Assembly: GCF_001939115.1 (NCBI RefSeq) | Contig: NZ_MQTZ01000013.1 | Location: 1-44,044, forward strand | Origin: Leptolyngbya sp. 'hensonii' | Lineage (GTDB): Bacteria; Cyanobacteriota; Cyanobacteriia; GCF-001939115 | Reading direction: 5' to 3' | Length of the DNA stretch: 44,044 nucleotides | Shown: positions 34,198 to 43,214 of the stretch, one piece after another | How the letters are laid out: each line of letters opens with the position of its first letter | Position numbering within the stretch: position 1 is the stretch's first letter | Made by a program: the position numbers and the translations under genes | Notes under the pieces: generated by a model | Told to the model about the DNA's origin: nothing | Databases searched by the model: none | Seen by the model: the letters and a program-made list of their open reading frames with translations, nothing else

Positions 34198-34980
34198 TCA
34201 CCTTTTTGCGATACTTTCCAGATGATGGGTAGCCGCAATTCGCACTTCGTTCACGGGCACTCCCTCCCATTCATACTGCAACAATTTCTCCAGGGCAGCC
34301 CTGGGGGTTGTTGGGTTGCGAGCCACAGCCAGGGGAATCAGGCAGTCTTCATCAGCCGGATCCTGATCGTCCGCCAACATTGCCAACACAGGAGCCGGAG
34401 TCTTGGGATGGTTAGCAACAGCTAACCGCACCTGCCAATCCTGATCCTGAGCCAACTGTTCTAGAACCCTAATGGGAATTTTGCTATTCTCGGCCATAAT
34501 TTTGCGAATCCCCGAGAAGGGACTTTGGGCCAGCACGGCTAATTGCTCAGGGGCCAGATCCTCACGTCTGGCAGACTCCATGTCTTCAGCCAGGGCTGGA
34601 TTTTCCATCAATTCAGCATTATAGCTATCGGCCAGTGCTTCTAGGACAGATCTCGGGGTGGCCGGATTCAGGGCAATACCCCTGCAAATATGCCAGTCTT
34701 CAGATCGCATCAGATTCTCCAGAATCCTTGCTGGTGTCTTTGGATTGCGGGCGACGATCGCAGCCAAATTTCTGAACGACTCGTCATACAGGACTACTTC
34801 AAGTGCCCCGAAGGGCGCATGGGGATGGGCAGCAATTAACGAATAGAGTTCCAGCTTAAGCGGGTCGTCGATCGTAACATCTGCCAATGCAGTCAGGATC
34901 GTTTCCAGCTCGGCGATCGGGGTTAGCGGATCCTCAACAGCCCTGATCCAGGCAGTTGCAGTTTCAGATGGGATAGACAT
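34198..34980 (-). CDS. LRV/HEAT-like helical repeat protein
   Basis: The 260 residues consist of short helical repeats of the leucine-rich-variant type. Units read like DWxVRLAVANHPKTPAPVLAML, NxxTPRxxLExL and NPKTPARILENLM, each about 24 residues. The Cys-rich 4Fe-4S N-terminus of the Azotobacter LRV protein is missing, so this is a plain repeat solenoid, probably a protein-binding scaffold. No signal peptide. The start ATG is complementary to 34978-34980. It converges with the hps operon, 26 bp from its last stop, and diverges from alaS. Confidence 0.85.
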   Translation of the reverse strand: MSIPSETATAWIRAVEDPLTPIAELETILTALADVTIDDPLKLELYSLIAAHPHAPFGALEVVLYDESFRNLAAIVARNPKTPARILENLMRSEDWHICRGIALNPATPRSVLEALADSYNAELMENPALAEDMESARREDLAPEQLAVLAQSPFSGIRKIMAENSKIPIRVLEQLAQDQDWQVRLAVANHPKTPAPVLAMLADDQDPADEDCLIPLAVARNPTTPRAALEKLLQYEWEGVPVNEVRIAATHHLESIAKR

Positions 34981-35119
34981 ACATCAGTCCATATCTGTTG
35001 CCGTTTAAAGTGGGTCTCCTCTAAAATGCCGATGCTGAGAAACCGATGCCAGCCACGCAAAGGGAGAGCCTACATCTTAGAATAAAGGTTTGAACCTTAA
35101 TCCTGAACGTACTGATCCC

Positions 35120-37750
35120 ATGCCTACTCCCCTGAGCGGCGCACAAATCCGGCAAAAATTCCTTGACTTCTATGCAGCCAGAGGCCATCAAGTCCTCTCC
35201 AGTGCCTCCCTGGTACCCGAAGACCCCACCGTTCTGCTCACGATCGCAGGCATGCTCCCGTTCAAACCCATTTTCCTGGGGCAGCGATCGCCGGAATTTC
35301 CCCGTGCTACCACCGCTCAGAAGTGCATTCGGACCAACGACATTGAAAATGTAGGCCGTACTGCCCGACACCATACCTTCTTCGAGATGCTGGGGAATTT
35401 CAGCTTTGGGGATTATTTCAAGGAACAGGCGATCGCTTGGGCCTGGGAACTCTCAACCGAGGTCTACGGCCTGCCCCCAGAAAGGCTGGTGGTCAGCGTC
35501 TTCGAAGACGATGAGGAAGCCTTCAGCCTCTGGCGCGACCACATTGGGATTCCGGCCCATCGGATTCAACGCATGGGCGAGAAGGACAACTTCTGGGTTT
35601 CCGGTCCCACCGGTCCCTGTGGTCCCTGTTCGGAGATTTACTACGACTTCCATCCCGAAAAAGGGGATGCCCAGCTTGACCTGGAAGACGACACCCGGTT
35701 CATTGAGTTCTACAACCTGGTGTTTATGCAATACAACCGGGACGTTGATGGCAAGCTGACGCCCCTGCAGAGCCAGAATATCGATACTGGCCTGGGCCTG
35801 GAGCGCATGGCCCAGATCCTGCAGCAGGTGCCCAATAATTACGAGACCGATCTGATCTTTCCGATCGTCAAAACAGCCGCAGAGCTAGCCGGGATTGACT
35901 ATGCCCAGGCAGACGATCGCACCAAAGTTTCCCTGAAGGTAATTGGGGACCACATCCGCTCCGTGGTTCACATGATTGCCGATGGCATTACTGCGTCCAA
36001 TATTGGCCGGGGCTATGTGCTGCGGCGGCTGTTGCGCCGGGTGGTCCGCCATGGGCGGCTGATTGGGATTACGGGTGAGTTCACCCCCCAAGTAGCCGAG
36101 ACGGCGATCGTCCTCTCAGAGGAGGCTTATCCCAATGTGCGCACCCGAGCAGAGGTGATTAAGGCCGAGCTGCAGCGGGAAGAATCCCGCTTCCTCAAAA
36201 CCCTGGAACGGGGAGAAAAACTGCTGACCGAAATTCTGGAGCGCGTTCCATCCGGGGGACAAATCTCTGGGCGAGATGCCTTCACCCTGTACGACACCTA
36301 TGGCTTCCCCCTGGAACTGACCCAGGAAATTGCAGCAGAGAAAGGGTTGACCGTGGATATTCCCGGCTATGAGACAGCCATGAAAGAGCAGCAGGAAATG
36401 GCTCAGGCGGCCCATGAAACGATCGATCTGACCGTCCAGGGCACCCTGGACCAACTGGCCGCCCAGGTTCATGAAACTGAATTCCTGGGCTATAGCCAGT
36501 TTGAAACACCTGCCGAGATCAGAGTATTGCTGGTGAAAGGCGAGCCTGTCGAAGCCGCCAGCGCTGGCACCGAGGTACAGGTGGTGCTGGATCAGACCCC
36601 CTTCTACGCTGAATCCGGGGGTCAGATCGGCGATCGGGGCTATCTCTCTGGGGATACGGTCGTGGTCCGAATTGAGGACGTGCAAAAAGAGGGGGCGATC
36701 TTCGTTCACTTTGGCCGGGTAGAACGGGGAACCCTGCAGGCGGGAGATCGGGTCAAGGCTCAGATCGATCGGGCCTGTCGGCGACGGGTCCAGGCCCACC
36801 ATACGGCTACCCACCTACTGCAGGCAGCCCTGAAGCAAATCGTGGACGATTCTGTATCCCAGGCCGGGTCCCTGGTTTCCTTCGATCGGCTACGGTTTGA
36901 CTTCAACTGTCCCCGTGCCCTCACCCCTGAGGAAATACAGCAGGTGGAAGATCAGGTCAATACCTGGATTGCTGAAGCTCATACGGCCCAGATCTCGATT
37001 TTGCCCCTGACTGAAGCCAAAGCGAAGGGAGCGATCGCCATGTTCGGCGAGAAGTATGCCGATGAAGTCCGGGTGCTGGATTTTCCGGGGGTTTCCATGG
37101 AACTCTGTGGGGGCACCCATGTCAGCAATACGGCAGAGATTGGTCTGTTCAAGATCATTGCTGAAGCTGGTGTGGCCTCCGGGATTCGTCGAATCGAGGC
37201 AATAGCCGGTCCAGCCGTCTTGGAATACCTAAATCTGCGAGATCGGGTGGTGCGGGAACTGGGCGATCGGTTCAAGGCCAAGCTAGAAGAGCTGCCCGAT
37301 CGGATCACCAGTCTCCAGCATGAACTGAAGACAGCCCAGAAGCAACTGGAAGCTCTGCGGGCTGAACTGGCCCTGAGTCAGGCCGATCAACTGTTAGCCA
37401 CAGCAGCCTCGATCGGGGATTTCAACCTGCTGGTGGCCCAGATGGAAGGTGTCGATGCTGAATCCCTCAAGACAGCAGCGGAACGGCTATTGCAAAAGCT
37501 GGGGGAGGGAGCGGTCGTTCTCGGTTCTGTATCGGAACCAGAGAAGGTGAGCCTGGTGGCGGCGTTCAGCCCCACCGTGACCCAGCGAGGTCTTCAGGCT
37601 GGCAAGTTCATTGGTGCGATCGCTAAATTCTGTGGCGGCGGCGGCGGCGGTCGCCCGAACCTGGCCCAGGCCGGGGGACGGGACAGCAGCAAGTTGCCAG
37701 AGGCCCTTGCCATTGCGGAGCAGCAGTTGCGGGAGTCGTTGGGTCCGTAA
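35120..37750 (+). CDS. alaS: alanine--tRNA ligase
   Basis: AlaRS charges tRNA-Ala. From ATG 35120 it has 876 residues, the normal length. Order: class II aminoacylation core ([44 protein letters not shown]), tRNA-recognition helices, and the editing domain with [12 protein letters not shown] and the zinc ligands in [11 protein letters not shown] coiled coil ([20 protein letters not shown]) and the C-Ala domain with [16 protein letters not shown] follow. The frame is open upstream to 35090 ([10 protein letters not shown]), but [17 protein letters not shown] is the family N-terminus. Complete and probably functional. Confidence 0.97.
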   Translation: MPTPLSGAQIRQKFLDFYAARGHQVLSSASLVPEDPTVLLTIAGMLPFKPIFLGQRSPEFPRATTAQKCIRTNDIENVGRTARHHTFFEMLGNFSFGDYFKEQAIAWAWELSTEVYGLPPERLVVSVFEDDEEAFSLWRDHIGIPAHRIQRMGEKDNFWVSGPTGPCGPCSEIYYDFHPEKGDAQLDLEDDTRFIEFYNLVFMQYNRDVDGKLTPLQSQNIDTGLGLERMAQILQQVPNNYETDLIFPIVKTAAELAGIDYAQADDRTKVSLKVIGDHIRSVVHMIADGITASNIGRGYVLRRLLRRVVRHGRLIGITGEFTPQVAETAIVLSEEAYPNVRTRAEVIKAELQREESRFLKTLERGEKLLTEILERVPSGGQISGRDAFTLYDTYGFPLELTQEIAAEKGLTVDIPGYETAMKEQQEMAQAAHETIDLTVQGTLDQLAAQVHETEFLGYSQFETPAEIRVLLVKGEPVEAASAGTEVQVVLDQTPFYAESGGQIGDRGYLSGDTVVVRIEDVQKEGAIFVHFGRVERGTLQAGDRVKAQIDRACRRRVQAHHTATHLLQAALKQIVDDSVSQAGSLVSFDRLRFDFNCPRALTPEEIQQVEDQVNTWIAEAHTAQISILPLTEAKAKGAIAMFGEKYADEVRVLDFPGVSMELCGGTHVSNTAEIGLFKIIAEAGVASGIRRIEAIAGPAVLEYLNLRDRVVRELGDRFKAKLEELPDRITSLQHELKTAQKQLEALRAELALSQADQLLATAASIGDFNLLVAQMEGVDAESLKTAAERLLQKLGEGAVVLGSVSEPEKVSLVAAFSPTVTQRGLQAGKFIGAIAKFCGGGGGGRPNLAQAGGRDSSKLPEALAIAEQQLRESLGP

Positions 37751-37878
37751 CCCTTAATATCCATTCATCAACTGTTTTTGCTGTCTGTTGCTATTCATCA
37801 CAAATCGCTCTGGATGCGAAGGGTCGAGGGGGTCCCAGTCTAAAATTTTTCCAGCCCCTCTCACCATCCTTGCAACCT

Positions 37879-39552
37879 ATGCCTTTCCAGCCCTCTCCTC
37901 AACTCTGGATCTATGACACTACCCTCCGAGACGGAGCCCAGCGGGAAGGGCTATCTCTCTCGATCGAAGACAAGCTGCGGATTGCCCGTCGTCTGGATCA
38001 ACTGGGAGTTCCATTTATTGAAGGCGGCTGGCCAGGGGCGAATCCGAAGGATGTCCAATTCTTCTGGCAGTTGCAGGAGGAACCCTTAACCCAGGCCGAA
38101 GTCGTGGCTTTCTGTTCCACCCGGCGGCCCAGACGATCGGCAGCGGAGGATCCCCTCTTACAACCGATTCTGGCAGCAGGGACGCGCTGGGTCACGATTT
38201 TCGGCAAATCCTGGGATCTGCATGTCACCGAGGGGCTGAAAACTACCCTGGAAGAGAATCTGGAGATGATCCGGGATACGATCGTTTACCTCCGGAGTCA
38301 AAACCGGCGTGTTATCTACGATGCCGAGCACTGGTTTGATGGCTACAAACAAAATCCCGCCTACGCGCTGGAAACCCTGGGGGCAGCGATCGAGGCCGGG
38401 GCCGAATGGCTGGTCTTTTGTGACACCAACGGGGGAACCTTACCCCATGAAGTCGCTCGCATGGTGGGAGAGGTTGCCAGCATTGTTCAGAGCAGGAGGT
38501 TCAAAACACCCCTGCCAGATCTGCAACAGCAATCCAGTTTCCCGTTGCTGGGAATCCATACTCACAATGATTCCGAGACAGCGGTCGCAAATGCCCTGGC
38601 AGCCGTGATGGAAGGGGCTCAAATGATCCAGGGGACCATCAATGGATATGGGGAACGGTGTGGCAACGCCAATCTCTGTTCATTGATTCCCAACTTACAG
38701 ATCAAGATGGGGTATCCCTGTATTCGAGAAGATCAACTAGCCAAGCTCACCGAAACCAGTCGCTTTGTGAGTGAAGTCGTCAACCTGGCTCCGAATGACC
38801 ATGCTGCTTTTGTCGGCCTGTCGGCCTTCGCCCACAAAGGGGGCATCCATGTCAGCGCTGTGGAGCGTAATCCCCTCACCTACGAGCACCTGCGGCCCGA
38901 ACAGGTCGGGAATCGCCGCCGGATTGTGGTATCTGAACAATCCGGGGTGAGCAACATTCTGGCCAAGGCTCGCAGTTTTGGCATTGAGCTAGATAAGGAA
39001 GACACCACCTGTCGGCAAATTCTGCAGCACTTGAAACAACTGGAAAGTGAAGGGTATCAATTTGAAGGTGCAGAAGCCAGTTTTGAGTTACTGATGCGGG
39101 AAGCCCTGGGTCAGCGTCATTCTCTGTTTGATCTCAAGGGTCTGCACGTCCATTACGATCTGGAATCAGGAACGGCTTTATTAGAACAAAATTCCCTGGC
39201 TACGGTGAAGCTAGCCGTTGATGGCCGCATGATCCTGGAAGCGGCAGAAGGCAATGGCCCCGTTTCAGCCATGGATGCCGCTCTGCGAAAAGCTCTTGTT
39301 AACTTCTATCCGGAGATTGACACCTTCCACCTGACGGATTATAAGGTGCGAATTCTGGATGGGACCGCCGGGACCTCTGCTAAGACCAGAGTGCTGATTG
39401 AGTCCAGTAATGGTTACCAGCGATGGACTACCGTAGGCGTCTCAGCGAACATTTTGGGGGCTTCCTACCAGGCCGTCGTAGAGGGTCTGGAATATGGGGT
39501 ACTCCTCCATCAGCAAGCAAAAGCTGCCCTGGCTGCTTCTTCTAATGGTTAA
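37879..39552 (+). CDS. cimA: (R)-citramalate synthase
   Basis: From ATG 37879 this is a 557-residue member of the LeuA/CimA acyltransferase family. It opens with LWIYDTTLRDGAQREGLSLS and IEGGWPGANPKDVQFF, hallmarks of the CimA clade and not of 2-isopropylmalate synthase. Metal ligands lie in DTTLRDG and in GIHTHNDSETAVAN (HTHND). The C-terminal regulatory domain (about 410-540) is the LeuA-dimer type that binds the feedback inhibitor. CimA condenses pyruvate and acetyl-CoA to citramalate, the threonine-independent route to isoleucine. A TTG at 37870 would add three residues. Downstream is a convergent kinase gene. Confidence 0.93.
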   Translation: MPFQPSPQLWIYDTTLRDGAQREGLSLSIEDKLRIARRLDQLGVPFIEGGWPGANPKDVQFFWQLQEEPLTQAEVVAFCSTRRPRRSAAEDPLLQPILAAGTRWVTIFGKSWDLHVTEGLKTTLEENLEMIRDTIVYLRSQNRRVIYDAEHWFDGYKQNPAYALETLGAAIEAGAEWLVFCDTNGGTLPHEVARMVGEVASIVQSRRFKTPLPDLQQQSSFPLLGIHTHNDSETAVANALAAVMEGAQMIQGTINGYGERCGNANLCSLIPNLQIKMGYPCIREDQLAKLTETSRFVSEVVNLAPNDHAAFVGLSAFAHKGGIHVSAVERNPLTYEHLRPEQVGNRRRIVVSEQSGVSNILAKARSFGIELDKEDTTCRQILQHLKQLESEGYQFEGAEASFELLMREALGQRHSLFDLKGLHVHYDLESGTALLEQNSLATVKLAVDGRMILEAAEGNGPVSAMDAALRKALVNFYPEIDTFHLTDYKVRILDGTAGTSAKTRVLIESSNGYQRWTTVGVSANILGASYQAVVEGLEYGVLLHQQAKAALAASSNG

Positions 39553-39587
39553 TTCTGGGTTTCAACCAGCTACCCCCGTAGCCAGGA

Positions 39588-41138
39588 TCACGTATCAGCA
39601 GCCTGTAGCTGTCGCACCGGAATTTCAATCACAAAGGCTGTACCTTGACCCGGTTCAGAAGTGCAGTACAACTTACCCCCATGTTTTTCTGTCACGATTT
39701 GATTGCTGATGGATAAGCCCAGGCCCGTACCCTTCCCTACCGCTTTGGTTGTAAAGAAGGGATCAAACAGCCGCGACTGAATCTCTGCAGAAATACCAGG
39801 ACCATTGTCCGCAATCTGGATGGCCACCCAATCGGGGTTGACCATTCTGGTGCGAATCGAGATCTGACCAGGGCGCTCTGCTATCTCCTCATCGCTCTGC
39901 CCCGGGTGAGACTCATCCAATGCATCAATGGCATTGCTGATCAGGTTCATGAACACCTGATTCAGTTGTCCCGCATAGCATTCCACCAATGGCAGAGACT
40001 CGTATTCCTTAATCACCTGAATCTCGGGATGTTCTGGCCTAGCCTTCAGCCGGTTCTGCAAGATGGTGAGGGTGCTATCCAGCCCTTGATGCAAATTTAC
40101 CTGCTTCACTTCCGCCTCATCCAGGCGCGAGAAGTTCCGCAAAGACAGGACAATCTCACGAATTCGATCGGTCCCGAGACGCATGGACTGCAGCAGTTTG
40201 ATCATATCCTGGGCCAAAAAGTTCAGATCGATCGCCTCGATCTCAGCCTCGATCTCCTGGGGAGGATTCGGATAGTGCTGCTGGTAAAGATTCACCAGTC
40301 CCAGTAGATCCTGAGCATAGTCATTCGCATGGGTCAAATTGCCATGAATAAAGTTGACCGGATTGTTAATTTCATGGGCAACCCCGGCAACCAATTGTCC
40401 CAGGGAGGACATTTTCTCCGTTTGAATCAACTGCAACTGGGATTGCTTCAACTGCTTCAGGGCATCTACCAGTTGGGCCGTATTTTCTTCTAACACTTGG
40501 TTTAACTGTTGCAACTTGAATTCGGCTTCTTCCCGTTCCTGCACTTCCTGTTTCAGCTCGTGAACCGTTTGCCTCAGTTGTCTGGTCCGTTGCTCCACCC
40601 GAATTTCCAGTTCCTCATTACTTTTTCGCAGTTCTTCTTCGATGCGTTTGCGATCGGTGATATCCCGCACAATCACCAGCACTTCATTGTCTCCACAAAC
40701 CACAATTCGCACTTCTTCCGTAAGCAGTTCATTTCCCACCTGAATGTCCTGCTCATAAACCTGAAATTGCCCCGTTTCCAGAGCTAAGCGGGTATGGTGC
40801 AGGCGCAACTCAGCCAGGTCGCGGGGAAAATAGGCGTAGATATCCCGGCCCACCATGTTTGCTTCAGACCCAAAGGTCTTAAAGGTCGTTGCAGAAAAGA
40901 AATCGAGATAGACTCCCTCTCCAGTCATCCGGATAATCAAATCAGGTAGGGCGCTGATTAAAGCCCGGTGTTTGTCCTCATTTCGCTGAGACTGGCGTTC
41001 CGTCTGCTGCAAAGCCGTTCTAAGGCGTTGCTCAGAGCGCCTCGACTCGCTCAACTGCCGTCGCAGAGCCATGATTTTTCGCTGCAAAGTTCCCAGAATT
41101 AGTTGAGGTGAATTAAATACTGAAGCTGGCGCAGTCAT
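39588..41138 (-). CDS. PAS-domain sensor histidine kinase
   Basis: The 516-residue soluble kinase has an N-terminal coiled coil (LQRKIMALRRQLSESRRSEQ), one PAS domain (about 55-170; ALISALPDLIIRMTGEGVYL) and a long signalling helix with a coiled coil (about 175-240). A HisKA domain carries phospho-acceptor His255 (AGVAHEINNPVNFIHGN). A HATPase_c domain (about 370-510) has NLISNAIDAL, ADNGPGIS, FDPFFTTKAVGKGTGLGLS. No membrane helix. From a TTG at 41171 it could be 11 residues longer; the ATG complementary to 41136-41138 is preferred and follows GAGAGG. There is no adjacent response regulator. Similarity to the kinase at 14218-16293 in the HisKA/ATPase part suggests paralogy. Confidence 0.93.
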   Translation of the reverse strand: MTAPASVFNSPQLILGTLQRKIMALRRQLSESRRSEQRLRTALQQTERQSQRNEDKHRALISALPDLIIRMTGEGVYLDFFSATTFKTFGSEANMVGRDIYAYFPRDLAELRLHHTRLALETGQFQVYEQDIQVGNELLTEEVRIVVCGDNEVLVIVRDITDRKRIEEELRKSNEELEIRVEQRTRQLRQTVHELKQEVQEREEAEFKLQQLNQVLEENTAQLVDALKQLKQSQLQLIQTEKMSSLGQLVAGVAHEINNPVNFIHGNLTHANDYAQDLLGLVNLYQQHYPNPPQEIEAEIEAIDLNFLAQDMIKLLQSMRLGTDRIREIVLSLRNFSRLDEAEVKQVNLHQGLDSTLTILQNRLKARPEHPEIQVIKEYESLPLVECYAGQLNQVFMNLISNAIDALDESHPGQSDEEIAERPGQISIRTRMVNPDWVAIQIADNGPGISAEIQSRLFDPFFTTKAVGKGTGLGLSISNQIVTEKHGGKLYCTSEPGQGTAFVIEIPVRQLQAADT

Positions 41139-41356
41139 ATCGTTTTCTGCCCTCTCAACACGAAATCCCAATACCCACCCATAGGTTCAATTTAGGCAAT
41201 TAATGTAAAAAAACTGTGTAGTCAGCTCTTGCACCCCTGCCTAAAGCAGTTTTCATACCAATGGACTCCAGTTAAATTCCCTCAGGATTGGCTGCAACTT
41301 ATAGCTTTGGTCAGAAACCTGAAGACAATTCCAACAGGTCAATTGCCGAGTCTAGT

Positions 41357-41522
41357 GAGAGCATCCCAGTTTTGCAAGGTTGCCCACCCAAGGGGAAGCC
41401 GCTGCGCGTCTAAATCCCCCAGCCCCTTCTCCCAAAGAGGGAGAAGGGGAGCCAGATTCAAAGTCCCTCTCCCGTTCTGGGAGAGGGATTTAGGGAGAGG
41501 GCTACAAAAGTGGGATGCACTC
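41357..41522. mobile_element. MITE-like element, copy 2 (166 bp)
   Basis: It has the same termini as copy 1 (GAGAGCATCCCAGTTTTG and CAAAAGTGGGATGCACTC) and a different perfect 8-bp target duplication, AGTCTAGT (41349-41356 and 41523-41530). The body is nearly identical to copy 1 (one substitution, GCCAGGTT versus GCCAGATT). This copy has 26 extra bases after GGTTGCC: 31 bp where copy 1 has CTCAT. It lies in the 625-bp gap between the PAS kinase and the PEP-CTERM gene. Confidence 0.88.
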
Positions 41523-41530
41523 AGTCTAGT

Positions 41531-41763
41531 GTTGCAACCATTCAAGCACAGGGACCATAACCCAAGCAGCGACAGTTACATTTGAAATTGATTAAAAAAG
41601 AATTTAAATCCATCCCTGACCTCAGTTCGTAATAAGCGCGGTTTTGGATGAGTACCAGATCAAGAGCAGAGGCGAGGCAACCCGATGGATGGGTGCTTCT
41701 CGTCACAATGTTTCTTGTCTGGATGCGGCCCAATCTTAATTTCTTAATTGGGAGATTTAGAGG
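41531..41763 (+). promoter_or_regulatory. upstream region of the PEP-CTERM gene
   Basis: No gene is visible. An imperfect hairpin runs from GAGGCAACCC (about 41674) to GGGTGCTTCTC (to 41701). It lies about 60 bp before the start codon, so it would be in the leader if transcription starts near 41640. I do not recognise a riboswitch. Confidence 0.3.
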
Positions 41764-42462
41764 ATGAAATTCGATAGAAATCGTTGGTTCACGAGCCTGA
41801 ACCTTTCCCTTGCTAGTACGGTGGTTACTGTGGCAGTGGTTACTTCTAGCTCTATCGCCCAGGCTACGACTTTTCGATTTGACAGTGATCCTTTTGCTGG
41901 AAGTACCGCGTTGACAACCCCTGGGCGGCAGGTTGTTGGCAATGAACTCTTTATTCCCACCTTTTCAATCGCGAATGATCAATTTTCCTTCGATCCAGAT
42001 GTTTTTGGACTAGGAGATTTATCCTTCTTCAATGGATTGGCGACAAATTTGCCCTCGGGGGGCTTAAATGTCATCGTTCTCCAGAATACTGATAATGACA
42101 ACGACCTGGCGACCCCGTTCAATGCAGGAACTGCTGCCAACCTGATTGCAGCGGAGATTGATATCCCCGGTGCAGGGCTCTTTGTTTACTTCAACAGTGG
42201 TCTTAATTTAACCCGACTGGTTTATTCCACGGATTTGAGTGACCCTACCGCCGATCTTAAAATTCTCGCCCGGATTGTTGAGCCAACGGGCCAGGCTGCA
42301 ATTGACACTCTCCCTCAGTTCACAGCGGCTAATTTTGAGGTGAGAAAGGTTCCGGAATCAAGTCCTGTGGGTGGGCTTGGTTTGGGGCTGGGGGCGATCG
42401 GCATTTTCGGCTACGGTCTCAATTATCGTCATAGGAGAACCCCAGGTAGATCTGCAAGCTGA
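41764..42462 (+). CDS. secreted protein with PEP-CTERM-type sorting signal
   Basis: The 232-residue protein has an N-terminal signal peptide (basic MKFDRNRW, core LASTVVTVAVVTSSS, likely cut after AQA near residue 35). Its beta-rich, cysteine-free body (TFRFDSDPFAG; ANLIAAEIDIPGAGLFVYFN) has a C-terminal tripartite signal: VPESSPVG, a hydrophobic helix LGLGLGAIGIFGYG and a basic RHRR tail. The signal has PES in place of PEP, still typical of cyanobacterial PEP-CTERM proteins that are anchored or released by an exosortase (not encoded here). ATG 41764 overlaps a GAGG, with GGGAG 14 bp before it. The sigma/anti-sigma pair follows. Confidence 0.85.
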   Translation: MKFDRNRWFTSLNLSLASTVVTVAVVTSSSIAQATTFRFDSDPFAGSTALTTPGRQVVGNELFIPTFSIANDQFSFDPDVFGLGDLSFFNGLATNLPSGGLNVIVLQNTDNDNDLATPFNAGTAANLIAAEIDIPGAGLFVYFNSGLNLTRLVYSTDLSDPTADLKILARIVEPTGQAAIDTLPQFTAANFEVRKVPESSPVGGLGLGLGAIGIFGYGLNYRHRRTPGRSAS

Positions 42463-42475
42463 AAGTTGATCTCTG

Positions 42476-42593
42476 GCCTGTTAAAGTGCTACTGAAGATT
42501 ATTCATTAAAGTCAACTTAGTTTTTTGTTGGGTAGGGGTATTCTTTGGGATGCCCCTCCTGCCTGTTTCTAGCCTGATAAAGTGCTGTTGAGG
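42476..42593 (+). repeat. 22-bp direct repeat before the ECF sigma gene
   Basis: The motif GCCTGTTAAAGTGCTACTGAAG (42476-42497, split here as GCCTGTTAAAGT-GCTACTGAAG) recurs as GCCTGATAAAGT-GCTGTTGAGG at 42572-42593. They are 96 bp apart and match at 18 of 22 positions. Both copies are in the same orientation; the second ends at a Shine-Dalgarno-like GAGGAG upstream of the sigma gene. Confidence 0.6.
42534..42557. terminator. hairpin between the PEP-CTERM and sigma genes
   Basis: AGGGGTATTC-TTTG-GGATGCCCCT is a 10-bp stem with two G-T pairs. It lies between the two direct-repeat copies. It may end the PEP-CTERM transcript, but no U-run follows, so its role as a terminator is uncertain. Confidence 0.4.
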
Positions 42594-42616
42594 AGCAATT
42601 TCTGCTTTTTGTGATC

Positions 42617-43207
42617 ATGCCGTCTGAGTTTTTTCCTGCGGACCCAGCGAGTCTAGCCACTCAAACTGATGCAGAGTTATTTCATGCCCTCAAACAGGGA
42701 CAAACGGCTGCTTTGGCGGTGTTCTACGATCGTTATGCAGATATTGTTTATGGACTGGCGCTTAAACTATTAACGAATCCTGAAGAAGCAGAGGATGTGA
42801 CCCAAGATGTGTTCTTGACGTTGCATCAAAAAAAGCTCTATGAGCCTACCAGAGGGGCTTTGATTACTTTCTTAACAACGATGGCACATTCACGGGCGAT
42901 CGAACGATTGCGTTCGCGTAGCACTAAGTTCAATGTTCTCAATCGCTGGCATCGAGAAACAGGCTCTCAAGCTTCTGATGTCAACCCTTTACAGCGAGCA
43001 ATGAGTGAGGAACAAGCAGAAATGGTGCGTCAGGCTCTGGCTCAATTATCTGACAATGAACAGGAAGTTCTAAAAATTGCATACTACGAAGGGCTGACCC
43101 AAGCCGAAATTGCTAACCGCTTAAATCTCCCTCTGGGAACTGTAAAAACTCGATCTCGCCAGGGATTGAGGAAATTGCGCCGAGCTTTGCACAATCTGAT
43201 CGATTAA
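42617..43207 (+). CDS. ECF-family RNA polymerase sigma factor
   Basis: From ATG 42617 it has 196 residues (GTG 42611 adds two). Region 2 (about 25-95) includes VFYDRYADIVYGLALKLLTN and EEAEDVTQDVFLTLHQK. Region 4 (about 130-190) has the HTH LTQAEIANRLNLPLGTVKTR followed by QGLRKLRRAL. It resembles SigK/RpoE-type ECF sigma factors. The anti-sigma gene starts 7 bp after the stop, so the two are co-expressed, and the factor should be held inactive at the membrane until a signal acts. Possible autoregulation and control of the upstream PEP-CTERM gene are inferred from position and the shared repeat. Confidence 0.94.
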   Translation: MPSEFFPADPASLATQTDAELFHALKQGQTAALAVFYDRYADIVYGLALKLLTNPEEAEDVTQDVFLTLHQKKLYEPTRGALITFLTTMAHSRAIERLRSRSTKFNVLNRWHRETGSQASDVNPLQRAMSEEQAEMVRQALAQLSDNEQEVLKIAYYEGLTQAEIANRLNLPLGTVKTRSRQGLRKLRRALHNLID

Positions 43208-43214
43208 TTGTCCC

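Noticed and set aside
42534-42557. Riboswitch in the leader of the sigma gene
   Set aside because: Only a single short hairpin is visible, with no conserved riboswitch core that I know.
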